Assembly: GCA_021397835.1 (NCBI GenBank)
Contig: JAJFZO010000336.1
Location: 28,238 to 92,237 of the forward strand
DNA length: 64,000 bases
Direction of reading: 5' to 3'
Source of the DNA: Moringa oleifera
Lineage: Eukaryota; Streptophyta; Magnoliopsida; Brassicales; Moringaceae
Shown: positions 34,476 to 44,660 of the stretch, piece by piece
How positions within the stretch are numbered: the stretch's first letter is position 1
How the letters are laid out: every line of letters begins with the position of its first letter
Made by a program: the position numbers and the translations under genes
Notes under the pieces: model-generated
Database searches by the model: none
Told to the model about the DNA's origin: nothing
Seen by the model: only the letters and a program-made list of their open reading frames with translations

Positions 34476-35285
34476 ATAAATTAGAAAGTAAATGTCATTT
34501 TAAATCTTAAAAAATATTTTTTATATTTTTAATTTTTATCTTAAATTTTAAAATTATTTAAATAAATATTAATTGATAAAAAATAATTAAACTGAACATT
34601 GACTACTTAACCTTAGGCCTGGGTACCTAGACCTGAAAGGATTAAATTTCCTTGTCTGTTCCTTCATCCCACAAAAGACGAAATGTTGGAAAAGATCTTC
34701 ACCTCCCGGCTGGGCTTTTGATCAACGTTAGGTCTTATTACCCCTTAGGTTACCTTGTGGGCACTAGGGGAATAGTCTTATGGGTAGAGTTGTTGAGTTT
34801 TTTTTTTTTTTTTTAAATAATATAAAAAGTATAAGAATTTGTAAGTACTAATTATATTAGAAATAATTTTGTGATATTCAAAAGAATTTTATAATATTTT
34901 TAGAATAAATTAATAAAAAAAAAACATGACTGATTCATTATAAAAAAATTCTACTCCGTCACCAATTTATATTAGTTTAGTTTAATAGATCTAGTTACTC
35001 AGACACAACCACGGAAGTCTGGTTTGTGACACTCACTAAAATGGTAACGAACCCATTTCTTGATGCCTACTAAGAAAGTTCTATAAATGAGACTAACATA
35101 ATTAGGCCATACAAGTGAAACTCATCTGCAAAATTCTAATTAATTGGACTTGGTTAGCAAGATCTATAAATGATCTGATTGTGAGGTTCACTAAAAATGA
35201 ACTGGTTATTTTGGATATAAAATGGGCTAATTATTTGACCAAGATGAACTTAAAAATTAAGTTTATAATTTGCTTTTCAATTAAA
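34475..35285. other. No recognised gene
   Basis: Contains a less AT-biased stretch (34,600-34,790) and a 75-codon open frame at 35,115-35,342 whose product (Lys/Ile-rich) resembles nothing I know. No further features. Confidence 0.45.
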
Positions 35286-36109
35286 GAATTTAAAAGAAGA
35301 AAAACAACAAAAAGTGTGAGCTGTAAGATTAGAAAATTCTAGTTACTATATTTTCTTTAGGAAGGAAACAGAGGATGAGATGCAACGGTCATAAAGTTCT
35401 GTAATCAATGTTAAAAGGAGTAGTACGCTCTTATATGTGTCATCATTTAATTGGTTTATTTTGCCACGTAGGAAAATCATTGTTAAAGAGAGAATTTAGT
35501 TTGTTTGGCTAAGTGCTGGATAATTAAAAAAATAAACAGACAAAAATTCAGAAAGGAGCGGGAAAGAAGAGATTGCAGCTCGCGGAGAGACAAGATGAGG
35601 GAGAGAAGGCCAAACGAGTTCACATTTCACTAAAACTACTTGTCAAGAATGTTGTGTTAGGTAAATTCAGGCGCAAAAGTTTACCTTTAGAGTTTAATAC
35701 TAATCTTATCATAGGCTTTAACAGAAACCAACCTACTGGAGTTTTTATTAGGTCTTAGATACACTTATAAACTTGATATGTGGATTCGATTAGCACAGTG
35801 TTTACAGTTTTCAGTTACTGTAAAAGTCTCCAAGTTGAATTTGGGAGGTGACTGAACCAGGTTTTTATAGACTCAGTCAAGTAAATGTGTGTTGCTGGAG
35901 TAAGTCTTAAAGTTGAGCTTTGAGTGAACTATGAACATTTATCAAAATGTTAGCAGTTGAAAATTAAGAGTTAAGTTGTACATGGTTTTGGCTCCAAACT
36001 AGAGAATCATGCATGATACTATATCTTGACTCCATCTCTTGATATAATTTCCTTTCTTTTTGAAGAACTGATGGTGGTGTGGCATTACACTATGTTGCGT
36101 TCTGTTTTA

Positions 36110-36420
36110 GGATAGTTGGCCCTGAAATGCCATCAGCTGAGCTACTTGCTGCTGCAGCCAAACTAATTGAAGCCCAAGCTGAGCTCAGTTATTTTTCAAA
36201 AATATTTCTAAGAACACTTGCTTTGTTTTATGTTTTCTCTGCTTAGTTTTATTTTCCATCAAAAGTACGCAATGGTAATATGAACCTAATATGGTATTTT
36301 GCATTAAATTTTTCTAGAGAGATTGAGTTGGAGGAAGATACTAAACTATTTATTGGACCTCCACCACCTGCTATGGTTGTTGAGGCTGAACCTGCAAATG
36401 AGGCAGAGCGTTTCAGAGAG
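36110..36420 (+). pseudogene. DnaJ-domain-type plant protein fragment, two exons (copy 1)
   Basis: Exon 1, after acceptor 'ctgttttag' (36,110 to about 36,187): 'IVGPEMPSAELLAAAAKLIE', 'AQAELS'. Exon 2, after acceptor 'tttttctag' (36,318-36,420): 'EIELEEDTKLFIGPPPPAMV', 'VEAEPANEAERFRE'. I recall this acidic stretch with its IGPPPP motif from the N-terminal part of plant J-domain proteins, where the J domain follows within a few tens of residues. No J domain is present here and the exon 1 donor is degenerate. The identification is from memory of a poorly characterised family and could be a related GPALPP-type protein. Confidence 0.5.
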
Positions 36421-36576
36421 GCTCCTGTTTTATCCATTTTGCTTTTGATTCGAATTTTACTGTTTCTTTTCCTCATATTTCAAAGTGAAAGCATACATTA
36501 TTAAGTAATTTTACTATTTTTATAGCTAGTTGCATTTTGGACTGCTCTAATCTGAAATTTTGTCACAGATCTTCAA

Positions 36577-36925
36577 TGTTGCAGTAGTGATTACAAATTT
36601 CATAAAATTATTTTTAACAGAAATCAGTTTGTTTCGTTGATTGCTGTATTAGAGTTAGTTAAGTTAGTTAAGCTCACATGTCAGTGTATCATTGGATCAG
36701 ATTGTATATAAATAGTGTATTCAACTTTGCAGCTTTGCAGTTTACTTGCTGTCTGTTTGCCTTTGTTTTCAGTATCTATCCCCTCACTGGGGACTTTACA
36801 GTTAGTTAACACTGTACTAAACAGCTTTACAGTGTTAACTTTTCCAGTTGAGGCTATACTTACTTGAGATTAGGTCTCATATAAAGCTATTTTTTATTAG
36901 TTAATATCCCTGGGGATTAATTGCA
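36577..36925 (+). repeat. ~350 bp TG...CA repeat with TATA box, copy 1
   Basis: Runs from 'tgttgcagtagtgattacaa' to 'ggggattaattgca' and includes 'gattgtatataaatagtg'. The same block is at 39,015-39,368 and 62,566-62,914. Length, TG/CA ends and an internal TATA box suggest a solo LTR, but no target-site duplication was seen. Confidence 0.5.
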
Positions 36926-37118
36926 TTTTGTTTCTTCTTGTGTTGATGGAGTTTGACTTGGTCAGTTGGGTTGATACTGTTATATTTGTTCTTGGAATGG
37001 ATGTTCAAATTTATTTGATTTTCATGAGCTAGAAGCATCTAGTTAACATCCATTATAATGGTAATCCCACAAATTTACTGAAATATTTGGACTATAAGTG
37101 AATATTACCATCATAGAA

Positions 37119-37260
37119 ACCGAAACTTGATGCTGCTGTAGTGAGAAAGATGTCCATTGACTACAGACAGCTGCAGATCCAAAACAAGTGACAGATGAGA
37201 GCAAAGTGGATCAGTTTCAAGGGATGATTCTTCAGCTTCTACTGCTACTTTTGCTCCATA
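37119..37260 (+). pseudogene. Unidentified conserved last exon, copy 1 (frameshifted)
   Basis: Reads 'KPKLDAAVVRK', then slips. The copy at 63.1 kb shows the intact version of the same exon, ending in a natural stop. Here two indels destroy the frame. The protein family is not recognised. Confidence 0.55.
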
Positions 37261-37431
37261 GTTTAACTTTCTAGCTTTCACAGGAATGTTTGGGTGGACT
37301 CTGTTTCTCACTTATAGTTTACATGTTCAATGCAAATTCAATTCTCTTCTCTATGCTGCTTATTTTCTTGAGATGTTATTTTCTTTGAGTTGTGATCAGG
37401 CTTTTTGGTTTCTGAAGGTTGTTGTCTTCTC

Positions 37432-38794
37432 ATGGTGGACATTGGTGGTGAAACCTTTGAGTTCACTGTAGAGCGGGGAGAACCAACTCTGGTTCCTCCT
37501 GCTCAGGAGACAGAGAAGAGCCTGTACTTCCTGTCTAACCTTGACCAGAGCTTTGCAGTCACAGTTCGTACTTTCTACTACTTCGAGTCGGAGTCAAGAG
37601 GAATCGAGGATGCTGCTAATGCCATCAAGACTGCCCTGGCCAAGGTTCTTGTTCATTACTACCCAACTGCTGGAAGGCCAACAATTAGTTCAGAAGGAAA
37701 GCTGATAGTGGACTGCATTGGGGAGGGAGCTGTTTTTGTTGAGGCTGAAGCTAATTGTGCAATAGAAAAGATAGGGGACATGACAAAGCCTGATCCTGTT
37801 AATCTTGGAAAGGTGATTTATGACATCCCTGGTGCACAGAACCTAATTCAGATACCTCCTCTGGGGGCTCAGGTTTAATGCTTCTCCTAACTATTTTTCA
37901 CTTCTTCTCTTTTATATTGCAATTCACTTTGCTCCTTGGGCAGTTGTTTGGCGTGTTAAGTCTTGAAGTAAGTAATTTCCAGTTGATTAGTGATTCATAT
38001 CACTTGTTAATCTGCCATAATCATTTATTTGGTCTCACATGATGAATCAAAGTATTTGAACAAAGTGAAAAATTGCAGCTTTGGAAGAAAGATTAACCGT
38101 TAGCTTTGCAAGGCATTTGATTTCTCATACATGTCTTCAACTGAAAAGTCCAAAAGGATTTGTCAGTTGTAGCTTACACTGAATTTTAACTTTCTGATTG
38201 AAATTTCCCATAGCAAGCTTCCCCAGTTTGAAAGAAGTTTCTGTTTTCATCACAGTTTATGTAGGTTAACAAAAAAATTAAAAAGGGAAAATGAAAGGAA
38301 CTGCAAGTTCTATTGCTCAAAATTGTCTTTGAGGATGACTTCTGCTTCTCATGTGTGTGTGTGTGTATATATATATATCTTCTTTCAAGTTGACTGAATT
38401 CAAGTGTGGAGGATTTGTTCTTGGGCTGTGTATGAACGGCAATTTATTTGACGGAATACATGCTATGGAGTTTCTGAATTGCTGGGCTGAGAGAGCCCGA
38501 GGCCTGCCTCTCAATATCCCTCCCTTCCTAGATGGAAGCCCACTCAAAGCCAGAAACTCACCTAAGATAGAGTTTCTGCAGCCTGAATTTGCTGAGATTG
38601 AAGACAACAAATACCAGCAAGCTTTACGAGAAGTAATGCTTTATAGGTCCTTCTGTTTTGACCCAGAGAAGCTTGAACTACTCAAGAGAAGAGTCCTGGA
38701 AGACGGAGTTCTAGCTAAATGCAGTACATTGCAAGCCCTCTTAGGCTTTCTCTGGAGTCGATGCCAGGCACTAAGAATGCAGCCTGATCAATAG
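37432..38794 (+). pseudogene. BAHD acyltransferase, omega-hydroxypalmitate O-feruloyl transferase-like (HHT/ASFT), truncated
   Basis: HHT-type enzymes move feruloyl from CoA to omega-hydroxy fatty acids for suberin aromatics. Exon 1 (37,432-37,872, 147 codons from ATG) carries 'RGEPTLVPPAQETEKSLYFL', 'SNLDQ' and 'AKVLVHYYPTAGRPTISSEG'. Intron 37,873-38,389 has gt and ag ends. Exon 2 (38,390-38,794) reads '[20 protein letters not shown]' and ends at TAG 38,792; the homologous 'KLLFAADG' follows the stop. The predicted 281 residues compare with about 430. The HXXXD catalytic His is Gly (family HCMFDG, here GNLFDG) and the C-terminal DFGWG part is absent, so it cannot be an active transferase. 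The frame is otherwise open and both splice sites are good, so it may be transcribed. Start chosen by alignment with the 63.4 kb copy and the family. Confidence 0.9.
38351..38379. repeat. (GT)n(TA)n microsatellite in the HHT intron
   Basis: Alternating GT then TA dinucleotides just before the exon 2 acceptor. It lies where the polypyrimidine tract would be, leaving only 'cttctttcaag' as acceptor context. Confidence 0.9.
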
Positions 38795-38867
38795 ATAAAG
38801 CTTCTCTTTGCTGCTGATGGTTGGACAAAGAGGAGGACACATGCACTGCTGGGTAATGCAAAAAGCT

Positions 38868-39014
38868 CTAACAGATCCGTAATGTGTTAAATGATGACAA
38901 TTTGTGCAGAAAAAAGAGAAGTAAATGATGGACATAAAGTGAAGAGACATGGGAGCTTGGGTGGAGATCAATAGGAAGAAAGGGAATTTCATTTTTGATC
39001 GTCCTTATCCAGTC
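38868..39014 (+). repeat. Block shared with 60,850-60,998
   Basis: The segment around 'agagaagtaaatgatggaca' through 'ttttgatcgtccttatccag' matches 60,868-60,998. In the 60.9 kb copy a plus frame reads 'RHESLDGGQMEEKNSIFDGP', 'YPVW', which looks exon-like but is unassigned; here the frame is broken. It replaces the missing 3' third of the HHT gene. Confidence 0.7.
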
Positions 39015-39368
39015 TGTTGCAGTAGTGATTACAAATTTCATAAAATCATTTTTAACAAGATTCAGTTTGTTTCACTGATTTCTGTATTAGAGTTAGTTAA
39101 GCCAGTTAAGCTCACATATAAGTGTATCATTGGATCAGATTGTATATAAATAGTGTATTCAACTTTCCTGCTTGACAGTGTACTTGCTCTCTGTTTGCCT
39201 CTCTTTTCAGTGTCAATCCTCTTTCTGGGGACTTTACAGTCAGTTAAGTTAATACTGTATTAAACAGCTTTACAATGTTAACTTTTCTCTTTGACGTTAT
39301 ACTTACTTGAGGTTAGATCTCATATAAAGCTATTTTTTATTAATTAATATCTCTGGGGATTAATTGCA
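39015..39368 (+). repeat. ~350 bp TG...CA repeat, copy 2
   Basis: Partner of 36,577-36,925. Compared with 60,998, the left junction falls exactly after 'gtccttatccagt', so this copy joined here independently of the segmental duplication. Confidence 0.55.
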
Positions 39369-39435
39369 TTTGTTTCTGGTTCTGTTCATGGAATTAATAT
39401 CTCTGGGGATTATATTCTTTCTTCTTTTTCAGCTC

Positions 39436-39545
39436 TTTTAGTTCCCTCGTAACAGACAAAGCATGAAAGCCATGCCAAGGAGACATGACCACTAGTGTCC
39501 TCCCGAAAATATGGCTTCAAATGGACTAAAATGGTTTAGTTATAT
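39436..39545 (+). repeat. Block shared with 60,708-60,812
   Basis: 'gccatgccaaggagacatga' and 'ccactagtgtcct' are identical in both places, and the flanks are similar. Non-coding as far as can be seen. Confidence 0.7.
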
Positions 39546-39605
39546 CAATGATGGAATGATCCGTTTGATGCTTGTTTCAATTTAAATATATCAATATGGC
39601 TGCAG

Positions 39606-40400
39606 ATTAAGAGAAATATGGCTATGCTGGAGCTTTAAAGAAAGTTTACCAATGCCCTTGCAGCATCTGTACTGCTTTCTATTGCTTGGATTGGTTTTGA
39701 GGTAAGAAATTTGCTGGTTCTAACAGGATAATTTATTGTTCCAAAGAAGCTTTTCAATGATGGATCTTGAGGAAGTTGATAGAGTACTTTCCATTTATGC
39801 ATTAATTCAAATTGTGCCAATGACCAAAGCTTTCCTTTGTTTAATTTGTTCAGCTATACTTTAAGGCGACTGACCCACTAAGCGAGCTGTGGAAAATTGC
39901 TTGGATCATTCCAGCTCTCTGGAATATGCTTGCATACTCTCTGTTGCTAGTGATTTGTTTGCTCTGGGCTCCTTCTCGTAACCCAAAAAGTTACTTTCTT
40001 TGACATGGCATCTTAATTTTTAGTTTGGTGTCCGCCACTTGCTGCTACTACTACTTTTGGTGTTAGCCTGGTTCGTTTTTGCCATATACTTTTCTGCTGG
40101 TATGCCCCCTTTCCCCCAATACTAGTGGGTTTGTCATATGTATATTACCAATGATGGAACTCGTGATGAATGCATTGATGCAAGTTATAGTATGTGTTAG
40201 TGTATGTGAAATTCCATTGAAAGGCTTTGTACATATGTGGTTTGGACTTGCAGACTTGCATATTCTGAAGAGATGGGAGAGGACTTTGATGAAGAAGGTA
40301 TATCTCCTCGACCAGCAGTGTGGGTATGGTTAATAAGCTGGAAAGAAAGGATCATGAGTATGGACTTGCAGAAGATGTCGAAGAGGATAAGCGAGAATAG
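39606..40400 (+). pseudogene. GPR107/LUSTR-type seven-transmembrane protein, 3' part (CAND6/CAND7-like)
   Basis: The family comprises Golgi/endomembrane seven-helix proteins (GOST family). Exon piece 39,606-39,701 after 'ctgcag': 'IKRNMAMLEL', stop TAA in place of an aromatic residue, 'RKFTNALAASVLLSIAWIGF', 'E', donor gtaaga. Piece 39,854 to about 39,990 after 'ttcag': 'LYFKATDPLSELWKIAWIIP', 'ALWNMLAYSLLLVICLLWAP', 'SRNPK', donor degenerate. Piece from 40,254 after 'ttgcag': 'LAYSEEMGEDFDEEG'. The last piece, 40,335-40,400, reads 'KLERKDHEYGLAEDVEEDKR', 'E', stop. This covers the last two transmembrane helices and the acidic cytosolic tail. The EEDKRE end is typical of the plant members as I recall them. 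The N-terminal ectodomain and first helices are absent. Confidence 0.8.
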
Positions 40401-40860
40401 ATGAAATTCTACCCACCCGATGGTGAGTCCCTTTTCATGCATTGGTTGCACATCCAGCAGTTTGTCTGTAAATGCGAGTTTCAAAATTTGAATCATATGT
40501 ATAAATGATATGAGTTAAAGCTAGTCTGAAAAGGATGCCATCAATAGAATTTTACAGCTGAAGTGTAGTAGTCTGACCATTACTAATGTAGGCAACAAAG
40601 ACAGCAGAGTTTGAAATGCATGATGAGTTTTTCTATGTTTATCTGTGTGATTGTTGTATACAACCACAATGACTTGACCTGACCATGCTTCATAATAGAT
40701 CCCTCAGTTGGGAAGATGGTTCGGCGATACTTAAATTCTCTGATTTGCTGCTCTCAAGAAGTTACATCATGTTTTGTGAAATAATTCTTTGTTGTTAATA
40801 ACTTCTACCTAGTCAATTTAAGCCCTACAGCCAAAGTCACAATGAAGAACTGGGCATTTG
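40400..40860. other. 3' flank of the GPR107-like fragment; no gene
   Basis: AT-rich non-coding DNA, no feature recognised up to the copia reverse-transcriptase fragment. Confidence 0.5.
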
Positions 40861-41061
40861 AATAATTAGATGTAAAAGACAGCTTTTCTGTATGGAGAAT
40901 TAGAGGAAACCATTTCTACAGGGCAACAAGAATGCTTTGAAGAAAAGGGGAAAGAAGATTAAGTCTGCTTGCTGAAGGAATCCTTATACGGCTTGAAACA
41001 ATCACCCAGGTAATGGAATAAGAAGTTTGACTCCTTTGTAATCCAAGAAGGAGGCTCATCT
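40860..41061 (+). mobile_element. Copia reverse-transcriptase fragment fused to element A
   Basis: Plus-strand pieces 'LDVKDSFSVW' and, in another frame, 'LLKESLYGLKQSP', 'QWNKKFDSFVIQEGG' correspond to the copia RT segment before the YVDDM motif (VCLLKKSLYGLKQSPRQWYK type). At 41,062 it is joined directly to mid-gag sequence of element A, an order that does not occur in an intact element. It marks a deletion or recombination junction. Confidence 0.8.
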
Positions 41062-44000
41062 CAGCAACGATACCTTGTCAATGGAGGAGCTGGAGTTAGC
41101 CATAAGATCAAAGGAGCATGAATTAATGCAGAACAAGGAGGGTGGAAGCCTTGAAAGTAACAATGAAGCCTTAATAGTTAGTGAAAGACTTAAAAACAGA
41201 CAAAATTCTCAAGGGAAGGATTCAACTAAACACAAAGTTCAGCAAGGTCTAAATCAACGAGGCCTAGAAGCAAGTGTTATTACAGTGGAAAATTTGGCTA
41301 TATCAAAAGGTTTTGCTCGAAATTAAAGAAGAAACAATAGGAGCAACAGAAGAAGGAAGGAGATGTTGCAGGTTGCAACAAAGTATCTTGAAGAGGGAGA
41401 TGTATTAGCAGTAACTGAATGGATTCTGCTTGCAGCTTCAATATGTATCCTTAGAATAAATGGCTAAGGGACTTTAAAGAAGTAAACAATGAAAGAATGA
41501 TCATGAGGGATGATCATTCTTGTGATATCATATGGATTGGCTTCATAGCTTTCAAGCTTGTTGACACAAAAGTGAGGTACATTTCTCAGTTTAAGAGAAA
41601 TTTGAAAAAGTCTATGTGCCTAAGATTGAACATGGTATTCTCAACGTGATAAAAGGATCACTAGTTATGCTCAAGGGAAGTGAAGCAAAATGGGTTGTAC
41701 GCTCTTCAAGGATAGACAATTACTGAGATGTTGCTGTTGCAGCTGAAAGTGAGCAAAATATTGCTCAGCTTTGGCCCTAAGAGACTTGGCATATTTCTGA
41801 GAAAGGACTGTCGGTCTTAAGCAACAAGAGATTGTGGGCAAAGGACAAAGTATCTCACTGGGAGTTTTGTCACGAATGTGTCCTTGGCAAGCAGCACAGA
41901 CTTAAATTTACAACTGCTGCAGAACATACATCCAAGGGTGTGCTTGATTATGTGCATTCTGATCTTTAGGGGCCTGAATGGATTCCAACGCTTGGAGGAT
42001 GCAGACACTTCCTCTCAATCCTTAATGGCTATTCAAGAAAGGTATGGCTATTCTTGCTTAAAATTAAAGATGATTTTTTTGAAAAGTATAAAGAATGGAA
42101 GTTACTGATCGAAAACTAGACTAGAAAGAAACTAAAAGTATTACATACTGATAATGGTTTCAAACTTTGTAACTCTACATTCAACAATTTTTTTGCTAAA
42201 CAAGGAATCCTAAGGCATAGGACTGTCAAGAGGATTCCTCAACAAAATGGTGTTGCTCATAGAATGAACAAGACTATAATGGAAAGTGTAAGATGCATGT
42301 GGTTTACATCAGGACTTAGCAAACGTTTTTGGGGAGAGACAGCTACAACAGCTTGAAGAGAAGTGCTCAGGGAAGCTTCCTAGCCTACATCACTTTAAAG
42401 TTTTTGGATGTGCAGCCAATGCACACCAAATAGAGGGCATGCTTGACCCCTGGGCAATTAAAGTATTTTTCTTGGCTATCTTGAAGGGATTAAAGGCTAT
42501 AGACTCTGTGTAAACCATGGTTCAAATAATAAAATAGTTATAAGTTGAGATATGGTCTTTAATGAGACATCCTTACCATATGCAAGCCAAGAAAGAGAAA
42601 AGTGAAATGAACTAGCTACAGAGAGAGCTTCTAAAGTTAAGGAAGTTGTTGATCTTGATTTAGATCTATTTAAGCTTAAAGGATCAACTTATTTAGCCCT
42701 AATAACAGAATGTAACAAACAACCTTATCTTGTCAATAAAGATAGCCTAGTTTGGATGATGAAGAAGAGCATTTTCTTGATGATGTGGAACATTTAAGGA
42801 CCTATCAATTGGCAAGTGATAGGTCTAGAAAGAAGTATCAGAGCACCAGCAAGATATCTACTTAAAGATCCTAGTTCTAGTTTAGTTAAAGGAGATTTGA
42901 TAGTCTATGCTTTCCACACAGCAGAGCAAATAGAGAGTATGGAGCCAAAAAATTACAAGAGAGCTATGTCTGGTCATCAAGCAATAAATCGGTTCAAGGC
43001 AATGCAAGAGGAAATGAGCTCTCTTTATGCGAACAAGACATGGGAGCTTGTTAAAAGACCTTTAAATCCAAGGGAGGTGGATTGTAAATGGGTATTCAAG
43101 CTCAAAAAATGGTCATATGGAATTCGAACTTGAGAAATTCAAGGCAAAATTGGTGATCAAAGGCTTCACCTAAGTGGAAGGGATTAGTTACGCAGAAATT
43201 TTCACCTGCAGTTAAATAAAAGACAATTCGAACCATCCTAGCAAAGGAAGTTATAGAAGATTGGGAGCTTTAACAAATCGATGTGAAGACTGTTTTTCAC
43301 CATGGATAATTATGGGAGAAGATCTATATGAAATAAACTGAGGGGTTTGAAGAAAAGGGCAGAGATGGTTAGGTGTGCTTGCTAAAGAAGTCACTACATG
43401 GCTTAAGACAATCTCTGAGGCAATGGTACAAGAGGTTTGACAGCTTTATACTTTAGGCAGACATCACCAGGAGTGCTTACGATGCTTGCCTCCACCACAG
43501 AGATGCAAGTTGTAAAAAAGCTATGTTCTTGATGTTGTATGTAGATGATATGCTAATTACCAGCGATAGCATGCACAAGATAGCCTCATTAAAGAAGATG
43601 TTGAGTGAAGAATTTGACATGAAAGATTTAGGGCCTATAAAGAAGATATTAGGAATAGAAATCAAAGAAGATAGTAAGAGAAAATGCAGGCTCATGTTAA
43701 CCCAAAGAGTTTTACCTCAACAAACTGAAAAATTTTAGATGTTGCAAGCAAAATCAGTAATTGTTCCACTTAGAAATCATTTCAAATTATATGCACAGAG
43801 TTGTCGAAAAACAAAAAAAGAAAAGCTAAAAATGGTAATCACCCCTTACTTAAAGGTAGTAAGGAGTACCATGTATGGCATGAATGCACCAAACAACTTA
43901 ATGTGAAGTATCATTTTATCAGAGAGAAAGTACAAAGGACTCATACTATTAAAGAAGGTTGCCACTGACGACAACCCCTCTGATATGGCCACAAAACATG

Positions 44001-44117
44001 TTTTTGCAAGAAAACTACGTAAGTATTTGAAAATTATTAGTGTTGGTATTAGATGATGCAGAATGAATGAAAGGTTGAAGATGCACTAAGTCGATTTTAC
44101 TAGATCAAGAGGGAGTG
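41062..44117 (+). mobile_element. Ty1/copia element A, internal region, 5'-truncated and internally deleted
   Basis: Starts in gag ('LSMEELELAIRSKEHELMQN', 41,069) and aligns with element B from 45,222 on. Integrase pieces lie at about 41,760-42,350 ('ASSTDLNLQLLQNIHPRVCL' in a shifted frame; the B frame reads KHTSKGVLDYVHSDL). RT pieces at 42,816-43,133 and 43,500-43,738 include the catalytic 'MLYVDDMLITSDSMHK'. The RNase H domain is nearly all missing: 43,858 jumps to the sequence equivalent to 48,509 in B ('HECTKQLNVKYHFIREKVQ'). A purine-rich tract ('caagagggagtg') precedes the LTR at 44,118. Many stops; not autonomous. Confidence 0.85.
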
Positions 44118-44646
44118 TGTTGAAGAAGGAGATGATCTAGTTGAAAATGATAGCAAAGACTTTTGATGGTGTCGCTTTTGGATCTAGTAGCTGGCTCAAC
44201 AAAGTCTTGGAAGGTGATGTCAATGAATGAGCATCATCCAGTCATAAGTTCGTCGCACAGGTGGCCAAATTAATTGGCCCTGCCAGTAGAAAAAGCAACA
44301 TATAAAGCCTCTGTATTTTCCAATTCTGTTGCTATTGCTGAAAGTTTTACAACCTCTTTTATCGAATCTTTTAAGAAGAATTAGCCTTTAATTATCACTA
44401 AAGAATTATAGCCCTAAAATTAATAAAATTGTTTGTGACTTAATGAGAGAGTTTCACTAATTTTATAGGAAGATTAAGTGTCTTTGGTTACTAATGTCTT
44501 GTGCTAGATTCATTTTTAATATATCTATAAAGTTCGATTCAAGATGATGATTGATGATTGATCTGAGTTCTTTATTTGCTGGAAATCACTTATTGTTTGC
44601 TTTATAAGAATAAATAGAAATAAGGATTGAGTTCATAGATTCAACA
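44118..44646 (+). repeat. Complete copia LTR shared by elements A and B
   Basis: 529 bp beginning TGTTGAA and ending TTCAACA, a perfect 7 bp inverted terminus. It follows the polypurine tract of element A and precedes the primer site of element B, so it serves as 3' LTR of one and 5' LTR of the other. No second copy of this LTR occurs in the window. Confidence 0.85.
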
Positions 44647-44648
44647 AC

Positions 44649-44660
44649 TGGTATCAGAGC
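44649..44660 (+). other. Primer binding site (initiator Met-tRNA) of element B
   Basis: 'tggtatcagagc', the standard complement of the plant tRNA-Met 3' end, two bases after the LTR. Confidence 0.9.

Larger units (their letters stand above)
35285..38000 (+). repeat. Segmental duplication, copy 1
   Basis: 35,285-35,620 matches 59,280-59,615 (for example 'taattggtttattttgcca', 'ggccaaacgagttcacattt'). 35,628 to about 37,900 and beyond matches 61,640 to the window end ('actacttgtcaagaatgttg', 'ctatatcttgactc', 'tgggtggactctgtttctca' and so on). The pair holds the same DnaJ-like exons, unknown exon and HHT exon in the same order and orientation. Copy 2 carries about 2.0 kb between 59,615 and 61,640 that copy 1 lacks. 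Confidence 0.9.

Noticed and set aside
36249..36504. Minus-strand frame with a Ser/Gly-rich product at the DnaJ-like exon
   Set aside because: Antisense shadow of the ELEEDTKLFIGPPPP exon, which has its own splice acceptor on the plus strand.
38317..38610. 97-codon minus-strand frame opposite HHT exon 2
   Set aside because: Shadow of the real plus-strand exon, which matches the BAHD family.
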